A stretch of DNA of 64,000 nucleotides from a virus: the IMG/VR virus record IMGVR_UViG_3300045256_000282, positions 85,069-149,068 of that record, one strand, 5' to 3'. The notes beneath the pieces were generated by a model. The model saw nothing but the letters and a program-made list of their open reading frames with translations, had not been told where the DNA came from and searched no databases. The position numbers and the translations under genes are program-made. Positions 8,235-19,094 of the stretch are shown in pieces; positions within the stretch are counted from its first letter, which is position 1, and every line of letters starts with the position of its first letter.

Positions 8235-10856
8235 ATGGCATTTAATTCATCGGACCCCTTCGGGCTAGGCAAACAGATTGAAGACGTAGGCAGGTCCATA
8301 TCCGATGGCCTTAAGCAGCTTACCCAAGAAATTCAGGCCGGTAGCGGCTCGGCTTCCCCTGGACCATGGACAGAGTTTAAGGCCTCAAAAGAGGGTATGT
8401 TCCCATCCGTCCAGATCGACGGCGATCGTTGGAACCAACTTTACCCTTACCGGCTCGTTGTGTGGGACGCCGAACTAAAAAAGATCGTAGGCGCTGGTTT
8501 TGGTCAGTCTTTAAAAGAAAAGTATCAAAAGATAAGCCCAGACTCTTACAGGATAAGCTTTGAGCCTATGGCTAGCGCCTGGGAGTTTAGGCTTCCAATA
8601 ACACCTCAGCAATATTCCGTCTCTACTCCATTCACAGCCGTTACAACTGCTACTCAGCGCGGAATAGTTGAAGAGCACGGCGGTATCAAGTTTAAGATGA
8701 TCAACTGCTCTGGGAGCCTTGGTGTTTGGGCTAACAGAAAAAGCCTAAACGGTAAACCCGAAAATCCCTCGATCCTCACGACCCTTTTTTCTGGAACCAT
8801 CGAAGCGTTTCAGGGGGTAACTAATCAGATCGATAGGACCATCAGATCCATCACATCGAATCACCCAGCTCCCAAGCCAACAGAAAAAAACCCAGAAGGA
8901 TCAGACCTCGAGTCAACAGGGTATTACCAGATGCTTCTTCTGGATCAGTTTTTGGAGCAATACTCTGAGTTTAAGAAACAACCTTTTGCAAAAGATTGGA
9001 GACTTGTTCTTGATATCCCAAAAGAGAACCAGTCTTTCATTGTCACTCCTGTTCAGTTTACGTACAGCAAGTCTGCCGACTCTCCAAACGAAACCAAGTT
9101 TAACTTTCAGCTAAAAGCTTGGCGACGGATTGACTTAGCTGAAAAGGTTGCTCCTGCTACCTTTGACGACCTCACGCTTACCCCAGACCTTCTTAGAAAA
9201 GTAATAACTGCTGTTGAAGAAGCTCGAAGAACTATCGGCGCTTCCTATAACCTGATCAAGGCTGTTAGGTCAGATTTTCAAACTCCTTTCAACATCCTTA
9301 GAGAGATCTCATTATTTGCAAAAGATGCTGCAGGACTACCGGCAGCAGTTATTGATCTGCCAAGACAGATAATTCAAGATGCAAAATCGTCTTTAAAAGA
9401 TTCGATGAACAATCTTGATGATGCCTCTATTCAGCTTAATACGGGAACTTCAAAATCCTTAAAAAGCAGCCTTGCTACGGTAAAATCAACCTTTTCTTCA
9501 AGAGAAGGTATCTCCGACGCAGCGGTAACCTCCGGCCAAGTGGGCCTTTCTGCTAAGACAGCTCTCGATACTGATCCGTCTATCGATATCTTTAATAACC
9601 CAGAACAAAACTTTGACCTGTTTAATCTTTTAAGCGTTACAGACGTAAACTTCAACTTTGCTCAACAAGAAAGAATAGACAGTGATCTTGAGACGATACG
9701 AAACACTACGGTGGACGATCTTATAACTAAGCGAACTCAACTTTTAGAGCTTGCTCTTCAAATATCCAACGCTTTTGGTGCAGGAAGTCAGGATTACTCT
9801 GACATCTACGATACTCCGACTCCGTACAAAAGAATTCAACAGATGACGATTGATGAGTTTAGTATTCTAAAAAGCATCTACGATTCTATACAAGCGCTAG
9901 ATTCTATAACGTCAACCAACGAGCTTGATCAGGGTAAGAACGACAGCGCTTTTGAGTATGTAGGAAGCTTGGCTTCAGATTCTAACATACCCTTTGAAAA
10001 CAGCTTATCTAAGATACGAGTTCCAGTTCCGTTTGGGTTAAACATGGAACAAATGGCCGCAAGGTTTCTTGGCAATCCTGAGAGATGGATCGAGATAGCA
10101 ACTCTTAACGCCATGAGAAGCCCGTACATTGACGAAGATGGTTTCTTTTACAACTTACTTTCAAATGCAGACGGAAGACAGTTTAACGTAGAAACTAATC
10201 AAAACCTTTATGTTGGACAAAAGATCGTTCTATCAAGTCTAACCCAACCTCAGACTACTCGAAGAATCATCAACATTGAGCAGATCAGTCCGACCAACTT
10301 TCTTATCACCGCCGATGGCCTTGACAACCTCGATGTCTTCACGACCAATGATAAGGCCAAGATGAGGGCTTACTTGCCAGGTACGGTTAACAGTCAGGAT
10401 CAGATCTACATCCCTTCTGAACAAGATGTGACCGAGACGTTTTTAAGCAGACCCGTCCCCGCAACCAAGGGTGACCCCCTTGTAGGGTTATCAAAGATTG
10501 ACTGGCTTTTGACCGAATCCGGCGACATTGCTACGGACGCTTACGGGGATTTTAGGTTAGCCTTTGGTATCTCAAATCTTATCCAGGCACTTAAGATGAA
10601 GTTTTCAACCCCACCAAACAGGTTGCTAACCCACCCTGGATATGGTGCCGGGTTAACCCCAGGCATATCCACTGCCGATCTTAGAGATTCTGATGTGATT
10701 CGTCAGATAATCAAGTCTATTCAAAATGATCCAAGGTACGGTGATATCATAAGCTTAAATATCGATAGGGTTGGACCTAAGTACTCCATATCCTTATCGG
10801 TTACGTTGGCTGATGGAAGCGGCGTCTTTCCGATCAACTTCGTACTAAACGGATAG
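8235..10856 (+). CDS. Baseplate protein with LysM-like and gp25/gpW-like domains
   Basis: An 873-residue protein. Residues 1-50 are a helical head rich in Gly and Gln. About 50-330 is a beta-rich region. About 330-590 is largely helical. About 595-655 resembles the LysM-like segment found in tail proteins (MAARFLGNPERWIEIATLN). The last ~120 residues resemble the gp25/gpW baseplate wedge family (DAYGDFRLAFG, later NDPRYGDI), which starts sheath assembly in T4. Fusion of LysM-type and gp25-type domains in one chain is longer than the usual 110-150 residue gp25 protein. It directly precedes baseplate J, as gp25 does in many contractile systems. GGAG lies just before the start. Confidence 0.72.
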   Translation: MAFNSSDPFGLGKQIEDVGRSISDGLKQLTQEIQAGSGSASPGPWTEFKASKEGMFPSVQIDGDRWNQLYPYRLVVWDAELKKIVGAGFGQSLKEKYQKISPDSYRISFEPMASAWEFRLPITPQQYSVSTPFTAVTTATQRGIVEEHGGIKFKMINCSGSLGVWANRKSLNGKPENPSILTTLFSGTIEAFQGVTNQIDRTIRSITSNHPAPKPTEKNPEGSDLESTGYYQMLLLDQFLEQYSEFKKQPFAKDWRLVLDIPKENQSFIVTPVQFTYSKSADSPNETKFNFQLKAWRRIDLAEKVAPATFDDLTLTPDLLRKVITAVEEARRTIGASYNLIKAVRSDFQTPFNILREISLFAKDAAGLPAAVIDLPRQIIQDAKSSLKDSMNNLDDASIQLNTGTSKSLKSSLATVKSTFSSREGISDAAVTSGQVGLSAKTALDTDPSIDIFNNPEQNFDLFNLLSVTDVNFNFAQQERIDSDLETIRNTTVDDLITKRTQLLELALQISNAFGAGSQDYSDIYDTPTPYKRIQQMTIDEFSILKSIYDSIQALDSITSTNELDQGKNDSAFEYVGSLASDSNIPFENSLSKIRVPVPFGLNMEQMAARFLGNPERWIEIATLNAMRSPYIDEDGFFYNLLSNADGRQFNVETNQNLYVGQKIVLSSLTQPQTTRRIINIEQISPTNFLITADGLDNLDVFTTNDKAKMRAYLPGTVNSQDQIYIPSEQDVTETFLSRPVPATKGDPLVGLSKIDWLLTESGDIATDAYGDFRLAFGISNLIQALKMKFSTPPNRLLTHPGYGAGLTPGISTADLRDSDVIRQIIKSIQNDPRYGDIISLNIDRVGPKYSISLSVTLADGSGVFPINFVLNG

Positions 10857-10902
10857 GTAAAGACTGATGTTTTTAGTAGGATATGGCAAAGTAGGCAGAA
10901 CC

Positions 10903-10911
10903 GAATCTTTA
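10903..10911 (+). promoter_or_regulatory. Recurrent motif, copy 2 (candidate late promoter element)
   Basis: GAATCTTTA, preceded by ACC, lies 28 nt before the ATG of the baseplate J gene. It matches the copy before 19999 over 12 bases (ACC plus the nine-base core) and at the same distance from the start. The 74-nt gap that contains it has no other feature apart from a ribosome site (GCAGG). Confidence 0.4.
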
Positions 10912-10930
10912 AAGAAGAGCAGGTAAAAAG

Positions 10931-13900
10931 ATGGCAACTCCGCAACCAAAGTCATACGAACAGTTTCTTGGCGACATGCTGAGAGCCTATATCGCAAAAA
11001 CGGGCATTAACGACCTGAACACCGGGTCGGCTGTTACCGCATTCTATGAGGCCGTAGCCCTTGAGATCGCACGTACAAGCGGGGATGTGTTCCAGCTACT
11101 TAGGGACCTTTCGGTTGATCGAGCTAAGGGTGATGCTCTTAGAAAGATCGCTAAGGACGAAGGTTTACAAGAACTCCCAGCTCGGGTTGCCTCTGGACAG
11201 GTTACGGTTACCGACACGTCCTTTTCAAAGATCTCAACTAAGATCTACGCCGGAGCAAATCCCCCTAACATCGGATCAAACACCATCCTGGTGTCTGATG
11301 CGACAGATTTTCCTGCAGTTGGCAGTGTTTATATCGGCAGAGGAAGCCCTAACGTTGAAGGACCTATAGCTTACTCAGCCAAGACCCCTATCGGCGGTTA
11401 TTGGGCCATCGTCCTTACCAGCCCTACTACAAAGTTTCATAACATAAACGAATCCGTTATCTTGGCTCAAGGTGGTGTTCGAAACATCCAGGCAGGAACC
11501 GTAGTACGCGCCCCCGCGTCCGGCTCTAGTCCAGATATCAACTTCTCTGTCACTAAGCCAGCGGTTATTCTTGACGGGGAAACGACGGTTGATGGCGTCC
11601 AAGTATCGGCTCAAGAGCCAGGTACGGGTGGGAACGTCCCTATCGGTGCTATCCGAGAATTTAGCGCAGACCCTTTTTCTGGCGCTTCCGTAACAAACGC
11701 ACTCCCCTTTAAGACTGGGCGCGACGTTGAAACAGATGAAGAACTTCAGATTCGAATCAAAAGAGCAAGACTATCAAAAGGACTTGGTACGGTTCTTGCG
11801 GTTAAAAACTCCGTTATCGGAGCAACTCCTTCTGATGAAAATGCCACAATCGTAAGTTCAGAGATCTTAACTAGTTCTGATGGGCTGACAACCCTGTTCG
11901 TGGATGACGGAACCGGGTACGAGTCAAAAACTAATGGCGTTGGGATCGAAGTTTTAGTCGATGCAGCCATCGGCGGTGAAGATCATTTCCAACTTAAAAC
12001 GGGTGGAAGACAGACAAGCATCGCAAAAGCTTTTATCGTTAGTAACCTGAAGGCCCCGTTTGACGTTGCCGGTACCGACAAGCTTTCTATCTCTATCGGC
12101 GGCACCGTAACCGAGCACACCTTTTCTGATTCAGACTTCGTAAGCCCAGGTGGCGCTACCGGGTATGAGATCGTTGCATCTATCAATGCAAATACCGCAC
12201 TAGGTTTTAGCGCTGCTACGGTAAACGGTGGAACTCAGATTATCCTCTTTGGTAAGGTAGAATCAAACGAAGCAATTCAGGCGCAAGAAGTCACCTCTGG
12301 AAGAAACGTTGCTACCTTGATCGGTCTTCCTTCAAACAAGGTCGAAACTGCTCGTCTGTTTAAGAATAAGGTACCTCTAAGTAAGGATGGAGCAAAAGCA
12401 ACTATAAGCTCCGCAAAGCAAGTTGATTGGTCAGCATCGATCGCTTCTGGAGACACCCTCATTCTTTCTGTTGATGGAACGGCCTCAATTACTTATTCTA
12501 TCTTAGACGCAGATTTTATCGCTCAAGGAACTTACACTACGGTTTCTGCTGGAAACAGTCTTGAAAGCTGGGTTGCAGTACTCAACAATAAGCTGACAGG
12601 AGTTACGGCAGCAATCGTTGGCGAGAGAATCACGATCACCTCGAATCTTGGCCAATCTAATCGCGCTAAGGTGTCAATTGATGCATCCTCCACTTTAGTT
12701 ACCAAGGGTATGTTCAGCACAGCCGAAGGCTTGACGTCTTCTGGTAAGGCTGCAGACTATCAACTTTCTAGAAATACGGCGCAAGTCAGACTAAACACGC
12801 CGCTATCTGCCGGAGACAGCCTTACTGCAGGTACTCAAGATACTGAAGCTAGGATTCAATCCTCTCGGATCTTAGGAGGAACGGTCACCCTCTCCTCAGA
12901 CGCCTATTTTTGGCTAATGGTCGACGACGAGTTGGCTTCTTTGGTATCGACTGCGGTCGTAGCTAATACCATCATCAACGTCACAAAACCTTCTGCAAAT
13001 ATCGTAAGATACAGCTCAACTTCTCCTAGCGCCTTCTCCAACGTACAAGTTGGCGACTACGTTATCGTGTGGAGTCAAGAGCTTAGTGCAGCCAACCGAC
13101 TTGAAGGCAGAGTACATGCAGTATCGGCCCTTAACTTGGATATAAAAGTAGCCTCCGCCGAATATGCCGCCGCTGTTGTCGAAGGTCCTATTGTTTTTCA
13201 AGACGGTTTTGTAGTTTTAAGAAGCAAAAAAGTTCCTCAAAAATTTAAAGTTGGAGCTGGCACTAAGAGCTTAAGTGAGATAGCTGATGAGCTAAATCTT
13301 CAATCAACCAACTGTAAGTTCTCAGTTTTTGATGACGAGATTCTTGTACTTAATACACTTACAAAAACCGATAGCGGAGCTATCCTGGTTGTTACCGCAG
13401 ACACGAACGCTAAGCCGATATCTTTGCCTGTCGGAACCTCTAATACCAGCAACGAATCACTATATGCTTTTTACGAGAGCGGTTTTATTGAGGGTGGATT
13501 TCCTCTTTTTGTTCATTCTGACTTTGCTAGTGACTCAAGCGGAGTTCCTCCAGATTCTTACATCTCGTCAATCGGGACTGGAATTAACTTGTCTGCCGCT
13601 GGACTTGATCCCAACTTCATAGTTGGTTACTTGCAGCCGTACGGGAATATTTTGGACGCGCTTTCGCCATCAGAAAATACTCCCCTCGATAGCTATTCTG
13701 GATCTAACATCTCTATCGAGCAAGATAAGTTTGTTAAACGTCTCCGAGTAGGAGATCGCTGGTACGCAGCAAACCCTCTTGATTTTGGACAAGAAGAAGA
13801 GATGATCGTCGTTCTTGATGGGGATGCGTCAAACAAAACGTTTACGGTTCCTTTTTATCGTAGAACGAAGACCAACTCCACCCTTGCAGTAAATCCTAAC

Positions 13901-16900
13901 TCGTTTAACGCGTACGATCTTGACGCAGGACTTACCGCGCCTTTTACCACCTATTTCAGCTCTTCTTACAAGTTTGATAATTACAAGGTCTTAATGAGAG
14001 CAAGAAACGTACTGGACCCATCTGGGATTCAGAACGCCTTGCTCTACAGGTCCACCCAATGGGGTAGGTCTGGTGAGAAGGTTAATATTGGGTACATCTA
14101 CCCAACGTCGGCCAATTCTCCGATCAGCAGCGTAGTTACGGTTGATAAGAACGTAAACATCTCCATCTCGCTAAAATCTGGCGCAACGATTCCGACCACT
14201 ATTGACGGAAGCACCGAGTGGGATGTTACGATTACCCCAAACACCCCTTCTGCAGGGATAGATCAGGTGACCTATTCTTGGACTGGTACGGGAAGCGCTC
14301 CTGGGCTTACCGGATTAGCTGGAGGAGAGTATGTAAACATACTTTCCGGTTCTCAACTTGATCCAGCAAACACGGGCACGTTCAGGATCAGCACCGAGGC
14401 AGGCTTTGCACCAACCTCAACCAGCTTTACGGTAGCAAGACAGAATGGTTCCGCTGTTGCAGAATCAAACAAGGCAACTCTGGTGGCTAACGTGTTTAGC
14501 TTCTATGCCTCCTCTGCAACTACGGGGTCCGAAATACAGTCTTATGTTGCGTCTAGTCTTTCAAACTTCTTAGAAGCCACTATCGTTAACGACACCGGAC
14601 TTAGCGGCGGTGGAACTATAGTATTGAGTACCTTTGAAGATAGCGGTTTTACCTATAGCAGCATCTTCTTGAAGGACGGCTTAAACTGGATCGCAAGCAC
14701 TAACTTGGCGGGATCGCCTCAGTTTACATTCAAAAAATCCTTAGATCTTCCAACAGCTCAAGGGTACGCTTTTACTGACGGGGAAGAGATCAGACTTGTA
14801 CCAACCAATCTGGAGCAACTAGTTTCATTCTTAAACGTACTGGCCGTGACCGGATACACGACTCTTGGTAGGATCAATACTACCCGAAGAGACGGAAGAC
14901 TAGAATTGTCTACTAAAACGCTCGGTGGAGATGGGTCTGTTCAGGTGGTAGGCGGTCAAGCAAATGCCTCCGAAACTCCAGTGCTAGGCACTTCTCTTGT
15001 TTCGGAAAACAAGTACGTATTAACAAACGTGAACAAGTCTGGATTAGACGGACTTCATAGCGATCAGTGGGTTAGACTTGAATCTGCGAACAAGCAAAAG
15101 AAGGAAACTCTTTTCAAGTCTTCCATGAGTGTCCGTATCGAATCAAACGTCCCTACCTCCAACCAATCTACGATAACTTTAGGGAACAGGACACTAGCCG
15201 ATCGACACTTTGGGAAGCCAAGACACCACGTCCGTACTCGTTCGCGCAACTTTAAGGTTGAGCGTCAGGGTAACCTCACATGCTTTAGCTGGGACGGAAC
15301 TGGAACCCAGCCCTTTTTTGAAAAGCTAGTAAACTTAGACGACGCCTCTGGCGGAACTCTTAACGTTCAAAGGGTAACCGGAACAAGCGAAACACAGTAC
15401 ATCATCTTGACCGGCAACACCAACTTTACTGAGGTTTCTATCGGCGATCTGATCTCCGTACAGAACATGCTAAAATCAGCAAACAACGGCACGTTTCTGG
15501 TTACCGGCGTAAGTTCTGATGGTAAGATCTTAAGAGTGCTTAATGCTAACGGACAAGATCAGTTCTCAACCGGAACTTTTACGATCACGGACAACACAGA
15601 TATCTCAGGAGACTCCTTCATAGTTAACGGAAACGTTCTTATCGCAGGAGTTGACTTTGTCGTTGGCGGATCTGCGTCTGTTTCTGCTCAAAACCTAGCG
15701 TCAACGATCTCAGCACTTCCTGGAGTTAGCGCTACCTCATTCGGTAACGTTGTGACCATCCTTGCTGACAACGCTTCGGCAAATATCACGATCTCCTACG
15801 TCAATACCGTAGGTTCTCCGGGTGCCGTAGCATCTGGACCCTCTCTTGCCGGGGACACCTTTTCTTCTGGAGACTTCTCTTGCACTACAGAGGTTGCAGA
15901 AAACGATACCATCATCATTGGATCGCCTTTCAACATCCTGAACCAAGGAAAGTACAGGATTGTTAGACGTTACAATAACTCCTTCTATGTTGAAAATCTA
16001 AACTCGGTAGAAGAACTAGTTTCCATACCTTACAACCCAGTATCTTTGGGTTTTGACGGAACAACCGGGTTTGACATCGTAGCTTCTGATAATAAGATCG
16101 TCCTGTCTTGGGACGGATCTGGAACAGAGCCACAACTAGGAAACGCTAAGGTTGGCGATGAGATTACCTTCGGATCAGACTTCGCAGCTTCTAACCAAGG
16201 CACTTGGATGGTTAGTAAGTCTCAAGGTAAGTTAAAAGAAGTTACAAAGATCACAACGCCGCAAGGAAGCTTGATCGGTGCTGGTCAGTATTTCTATCTA
16301 AACGCAGCAGAAGATTCCACCCTTTACTATGTTTGGTATAAGGTGAACGGTATTGGTGTAGACCCTGCCGTCGTGGGCAGAACCGGAATCCTAGTAAATA
16401 TCGCTTCTACAGACACTTCTTCTCAGGTGGCTTCTTTAACTGCGGCAGCCATCGATGTGTTGGCAGACTTTGTTGCCACTTCGTCGGGAAGTTCTGTTAG
16501 GGTCACTAACGCAGCCTTTGGACCTTCTACGGATGCAGCAAATATCAACGTGGGTGGCGGCATAGTTATCCAGGTTGTTCAACAAGGACAAAGAACCTCT
16601 CTTGAAGCGATTAACGCTGCGGCAGTAAGCGAATCTGGAATTGTCGTAACTGACGTTCTTGAGATTCACAGACCTCCTTTCTTAACTTACGAGTATGAGG
16701 CCACGGTTGCAGACGATACGTTCATGATAACAAGTGACTTCTTAGGATCTTCAAATCAGGGTAACTGGAAAGTTCTTTCTGTTCTTGATCAAGACCGCAT
16801 CGTGGTTAGCGGCGCTATGTCGGATCTTGACCCGACCGGAGTACTTGGAAATCAAGGAAATCTTATCTTAGAAGAGCGCACTCCTTTTACTGGATACAAG

Positions 16901-17482
16901 CATATCCGCATGATAACCGTAGACCCAGCAAATACTCTTCAACGAGGTATCGTTGTTTTTGATACACGATACCAGTCAAACAGAATCAACGAGGCGTCTG
17001 GAACTCAAATTTCTGCGGTAGGCAAGATGGAGTTTAGTGAAGTTCTAAGAAAAGGTCTTGATAGTTACAGGTACGACATCGGTCTTATCGGAGAAGCAAA
17101 CAGGATCGTTTATGGAGAACCTAGAGACAACACCACCTACCCAGGTGTTGCTGCTGCGGGCGCGGAGATCTTCATCAGACCTCCTCTTATCAGGAGAGTT
17201 AAGGTTGGAGTGGCTGTAAGACTTGAAACAGGTATTCCGTTTTCTCAGATCGTTGAGCAAGTTCGTACCAACGTCTCGGCTTTGATCAACGGTAATCCGA
17301 TCGGAGTGCCGATCGCTATCTCCGACATCGTTGCGGCGGTCAATGCGATCCCCGGCGTTCGCGCTATGGTCATAACCTCTCCGCTGTACAACATATCAAA
17401 CGATACGATCAACATCGGTCCTAGCGAAAAGGCTAAGGTCATTGACCCAGTCAATGATATCTCTACTACGCAGATCAACTGA
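10931..17482 (+). CDS. Giant baseplate wedge protein J (gp6/gp47-like)
   Basis: A 2183-residue protein. The N-terminal ~90 residues (QFLGDMLRAY, NTGSAVTAFYEAVALEIA) and the region around 225-290 (EPGTGGNVPIGAI, VETDEELQIRIKRARL) are hallmarks of the baseplate J family. The C-terminal ~110 residues (VKVGVAVRLETGIPFSQI) form the usual J end domain. Between them is a very large insertion made of repeated beta modules. Several begin with a SWDGTGT/SWTGTG string, followed by a VGDxI strand and an SNQGxW or xNxGTF string (near nt 14,270, 15,280, 15,890, 16,105, 16,690). Typical J proteins are 300-500 residues. J proteins form the wedge ring linking hub and fibres. The insertion may decorate the baseplate or bind the cell surface. 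Confidence 0.85.
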   Translation: MATPQPKSYEQFLGDMLRAYIAKTGINDLNTGSAVTAFYEAVALEIARTSGDVFQLLRDLSVDRAKGDALRKIAKDEGLQELPARVASGQVTVTDTSFSKISTKIYAGANPPNIGSNTILVSDATDFPAVGSVYIGRGSPNVEGPIAYSAKTPIGGYWAIVLTSPTTKFHNINESVILAQGGVRNIQAGTVVRAPASGSSPDINFSVTKPAVILDGETTVDGVQVSAQEPGTGGNVPIGAIREFSADPFSGASVTNALPFKTGRDVETDEELQIRIKRARLSKGLGTVLAVKNSVIGATPSDENATIVSSEILTSSDGLTTLFVDDGTGYESKTNGVGIEVLVDAAIGGEDHFQLKTGGRQTSIAKAFIVSNLKAPFDVAGTDKLSISIGGTVTEHTFSDSDFVSPGGATGYEIVASINANTALGFSAATVNGGTQIILFGKVESNEAIQAQEVTSGRNVATLIGLPSNKVETARLFKNKVPLSKDGAKATISSAKQVDWSASIASGDTLILSVDGTASITYSILDADFIAQGTYTTVSAGNSLESWVAVLNNKLTGVTAAIVGERITITSNLGQSNRAKVSIDASSTLVTKGMFSTAEGLTSSGKAADYQLSRNTAQVRLNTPLSAGDSLTAGTQDTEARIQSSRILGGTVTLSSDAYFWLMVDDELASLVSTAVVANTIINVTKPSANIVRYSSTSPSAFSNVQVGDYVIVWSQELSAANRLEGRVHAVSALNLDIKVASAEYAAAVVEGPIVFQDGFVVLRSKKVPQKFKVGAGTKSLSEIADELNLQSTNCKFSVFDDEILVLNTLTKTDSGAILVVTADTNAKPISLPVGTSNTSNESLYAFYESGFIEGGFPLFVHSDFASDSSGVPPDSYISSIGTGINLSAAGLDPNFIVGYLQPYGNILDALSPSENTPLDSYSGSNISIEQDKFVKRLRVGDRWYAANPLDFGQEEEMIVVLDGDASNKTFTVPFYRRTKTNSTLAVNPNSFNAYDLDAGLTAPFTTYFSSSYKFDNYKVLMRARNVLDPSGIQNALLYRSTQWGRSGEKVNIGYIYPTSANSPISSVVTVDKNVNISISLKSGATIPTTIDGSTEWDVTITPNTPSAGIDQVTYSWTGTGSAPGLTGLAGGEYVNILSGSQLDPANTGTFRISTEAGFAPTSTSFTVARQNGSAVAESNKATLVANVFSFYASSATTGSEIQSYVASSLSNFLEATIVNDTGLSGGGTIVLSTFEDSGFTYSSIFLKDGLNWIASTNLAGSPQFTFKKSLDLPTAQGYAFTDGEEIRLVPTNLEQLVSFLNVLAVTGYTTLGRINTTRRDGRLELSTKTLGGDGSVQVVGGQANASETPVLGTSLVSENKYVLTNVNKSGLDGLHSDQWVRLESANKQKKETLFKSSMSVRIESNVPTSNQSTITLGNRTLADRHFGKPRHHVRTRSRNFKVERQGNLTCFSWDGTGTQPFFEKLVNLDDASGGTLNVQRVTGTSETQYIILTGNTNFTEVSIGDLISVQNMLKSANNGTFLVTGVSSDGKILRVLNANGQDQFSTGTFTITDNTDISGDSFIVNGNVLIAGVDFVVGGSASVSAQNLASTISALPGVSATSFGNVVTILADNASANITISYVNTVGSPGAVASGPSLAGDTFSSGDFSCTTEVAENDTIIIGSPFNILNQGKYRIVRRYNNSFYVENLNSVEELVSIPYNPVSLGFDGTTGFDIVASDNKIVLSWDGSGTEPQLGNAKVGDEITFGSDFAASNQGTWMVSKSQGKLKEVTKITTPQGSLIGAGQYFYLNAAEDSTLYYVWYKVNGIGVDPAVVGRTGILVNIASTDTSSQVASLTAAAIDVLADFVATSSGSSVRVTNAAFGPSTDAANINVGGGIVIQVVQQGQRTSLEAINAAAVSESGIVVTDVLEIHRPPFLTYEYEATVADDTFMITSDFLGSSNQGNWKVLSVLDQDRIVVSGAMSDLDPTGVLGNQGNLILEERTPFTGYKHIRMITVDPANTLQRGIVVFDTRYQSNRINEASGTQISAVGKMEFSEVLRKGLDSYRYDIGLIGEANRIVYGEPRDNTTYPGVAAAGAEIFIRPPLIRRVKVGVAVRLETGIPFSQIVEQVRTNVSALINGNPIGVPIAISDIVAAVNAIPGVRAMVITSPLYNISNDTINIGPSEKAKVIDPVNDISTTQIN

Positions 17483-17489
17483 GGTTTGA

Positions 17490-19094
17490 ATGGCCGATAA
17501 CGAAGAAAAAGAGTATAAGCGGTTAAGGGAGTTCTTAAATCCAGCAATTAAGGGTAAGAACACCGAGGCCGTCTTGCGCTCATTGGCAAAAGGTGCTGGA
17601 TACCTAGTAGATCAGGTTGAAGCTGTAAATGAGCAACTTTACATAGCAACCGCCTCTGAACGATACTTGGATCAACGTCTTGCCGACTATAACCTTGTTC
17701 GCCCACCAAACGTTGGTCTGTCTGACGACGTGTTCAGAGAGATCGGTATTGCTGTAATTAACAGGAAGCAAGTTAGGGACCTAATCGAGCAGCTACTTTT
17801 GGCGATGTTCGGCGACGAATCTACTAACGCAACTTCAAGAAGTTCAGTATTAGAACCCTACAACCTAGACGACGGCGACACGATTCAAATCTCTTTTGAT
17901 GGTCAGGATACCGTTACCGTTCCTTTTACAACAGACCAGTTTGCCAGCATAAGCAGCGCAAGTGCAGAGGAAGTTGCGGACGCCATAACGAGAGGTTTGA
18001 GAAAACAGGGTAAGACCGGAAGAGCTTTCGCAAAAGACGATGGCGCTGGTGGCTATGTGGTATTGATCTCAGATACTGTAGGTCCTTCGTCTTCTGTCAC
18101 TGTTCAAGGCGGTAGAGCGCAGAACGTACTCAAGTTTGATAAGATCAGACCAACGATCGCAGGCCCCTCAACAACCTGGACTGTTAGTCAGATCTCTGGC
18201 GGATCTCTTCGTTTTACTTGGACCTCTGGGGCGAATCCGGGGATCGGAAAAGTAAGAGAAGGTGATTATGTTAACATTTATGGTACTGCTTTTAATCTCG
18301 AAAATCGTGGCACGTATACGATCACGTCGGTCAAAGGTGGAACTGTAGGAAATGCCTACTTTGAGATCGACAATCCAAACGGCACTCCTCAGGTCACTAA
18401 TCAAGGGACCGTAGACGCCATACTTTTCTTTAACCCTTTCGTCAACAACATCAGCACCAAGAGACGGTTTGCTGCAGCGTATCAGGTTGAGTCAAGGCTT
18501 CTTGAAGTTTTTATTCCTGCCACCACTAAGGTTGTTCGTCGCGAACGAATCGGATCGGCACATCTGCACGATGACGGTCTGCCGAGCCAACCTGGAGTTG
18601 AAGGTCCTTACATTTATGATCTCGAACAACCGTTCGTTATCTCTAACGTTGGGACGACATCAAACACGCAGTATGATCCAGACACTGGTCGGGTTATCTT
18701 CGTAAATGATGCGTCGACTTTTCCTGACGAGCAAGGATTTCTTATCTTAGGGTATGGCACCTCTCACCAGGAAGGTCCCATTCCTTATCTTGCTAGACCA
18801 AGCAATGGCTCGCTGCTATTAAATCCTTCTTACAGGATAAAAAATATCCATCCTGCAGGAACTGACGTAGCTCTTGTTGCACAAACTGGACCTGTTGTCA
18901 TCTCAAAAGATGGAACAGATTTTCCTTTTTACATCACCGATGTTGTGGCGGGGCGCTTGTACGCTCAAGACCTCATCAATACGGTGGCCGCTACTGGTAT
19001 AAACGTTTTGATCACGATCGTTTACCCTGGAGATGAGGGATTGTCTAAGTGGGGAACTGACAACAGCGAAAAAGTATCGGTATGGGGTGAATAA
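17490..19094 (+). CDS. Second baseplate wedge / tail protein
   Basis: A 534-residue protein starting 7 nt after the J gene. Residues 1-110 are helical with a stretch around ASERYLDQRLADYNL and QVRDLIEQLLLAMFG, reminiscent of wedge proteins that follow J in contractile tails. The middle and end are beta-rich and carry one copy of the same module repeated in J (LRFTWTSGANPGIG, then VREGDYVNIYG, near nt 18,205). Sharing of that module with J suggests the two proteins contact each other or the same partner. The stop overlaps the next ATG (TAATG-type junction). The family call is based on gene order and the shared module. Confidence 0.6.
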   Translation: MADNEEKEYKRLREFLNPAIKGKNTEAVLRSLAKGAGYLVDQVEAVNEQLYIATASERYLDQRLADYNLVRPPNVGLSDDVFREIGIAVINRKQVRDLIEQLLLAMFGDESTNATSRSSVLEPYNLDDGDTIQISFDGQDTVTVPFTTDQFASISSASAEEVADAITRGLRKQGKTGRAFAKDDGAGGYVVLISDTVGPSSSVTVQGGRAQNVLKFDKIRPTIAGPSTTWTVSQISGGSLRFTWTSGANPGIGKVREGDYVNIYGTAFNLENRGTYTITSVKGGTVGNAYFEIDNPNGTPQVTNQGTVDAILFFNPFVNNISTKRRFAAAYQVESRLLEVFIPATTKVVRRERIGSAHLHDDGLPSQPGVEGPYIYDLEQPFVISNVGTTSNTQYDPDTGRVIFVNDASTFPDEQGFLILGYGTSHQEGPIPYLARPSNGSLLLNPSYRIKNIHPAGTDVALVAQTGPVVISKDGTDFPFYITDVVAGRLYAQDLINTVAATGINVLITIVYPGDEGLSKWGTDNSEKVSVWGE

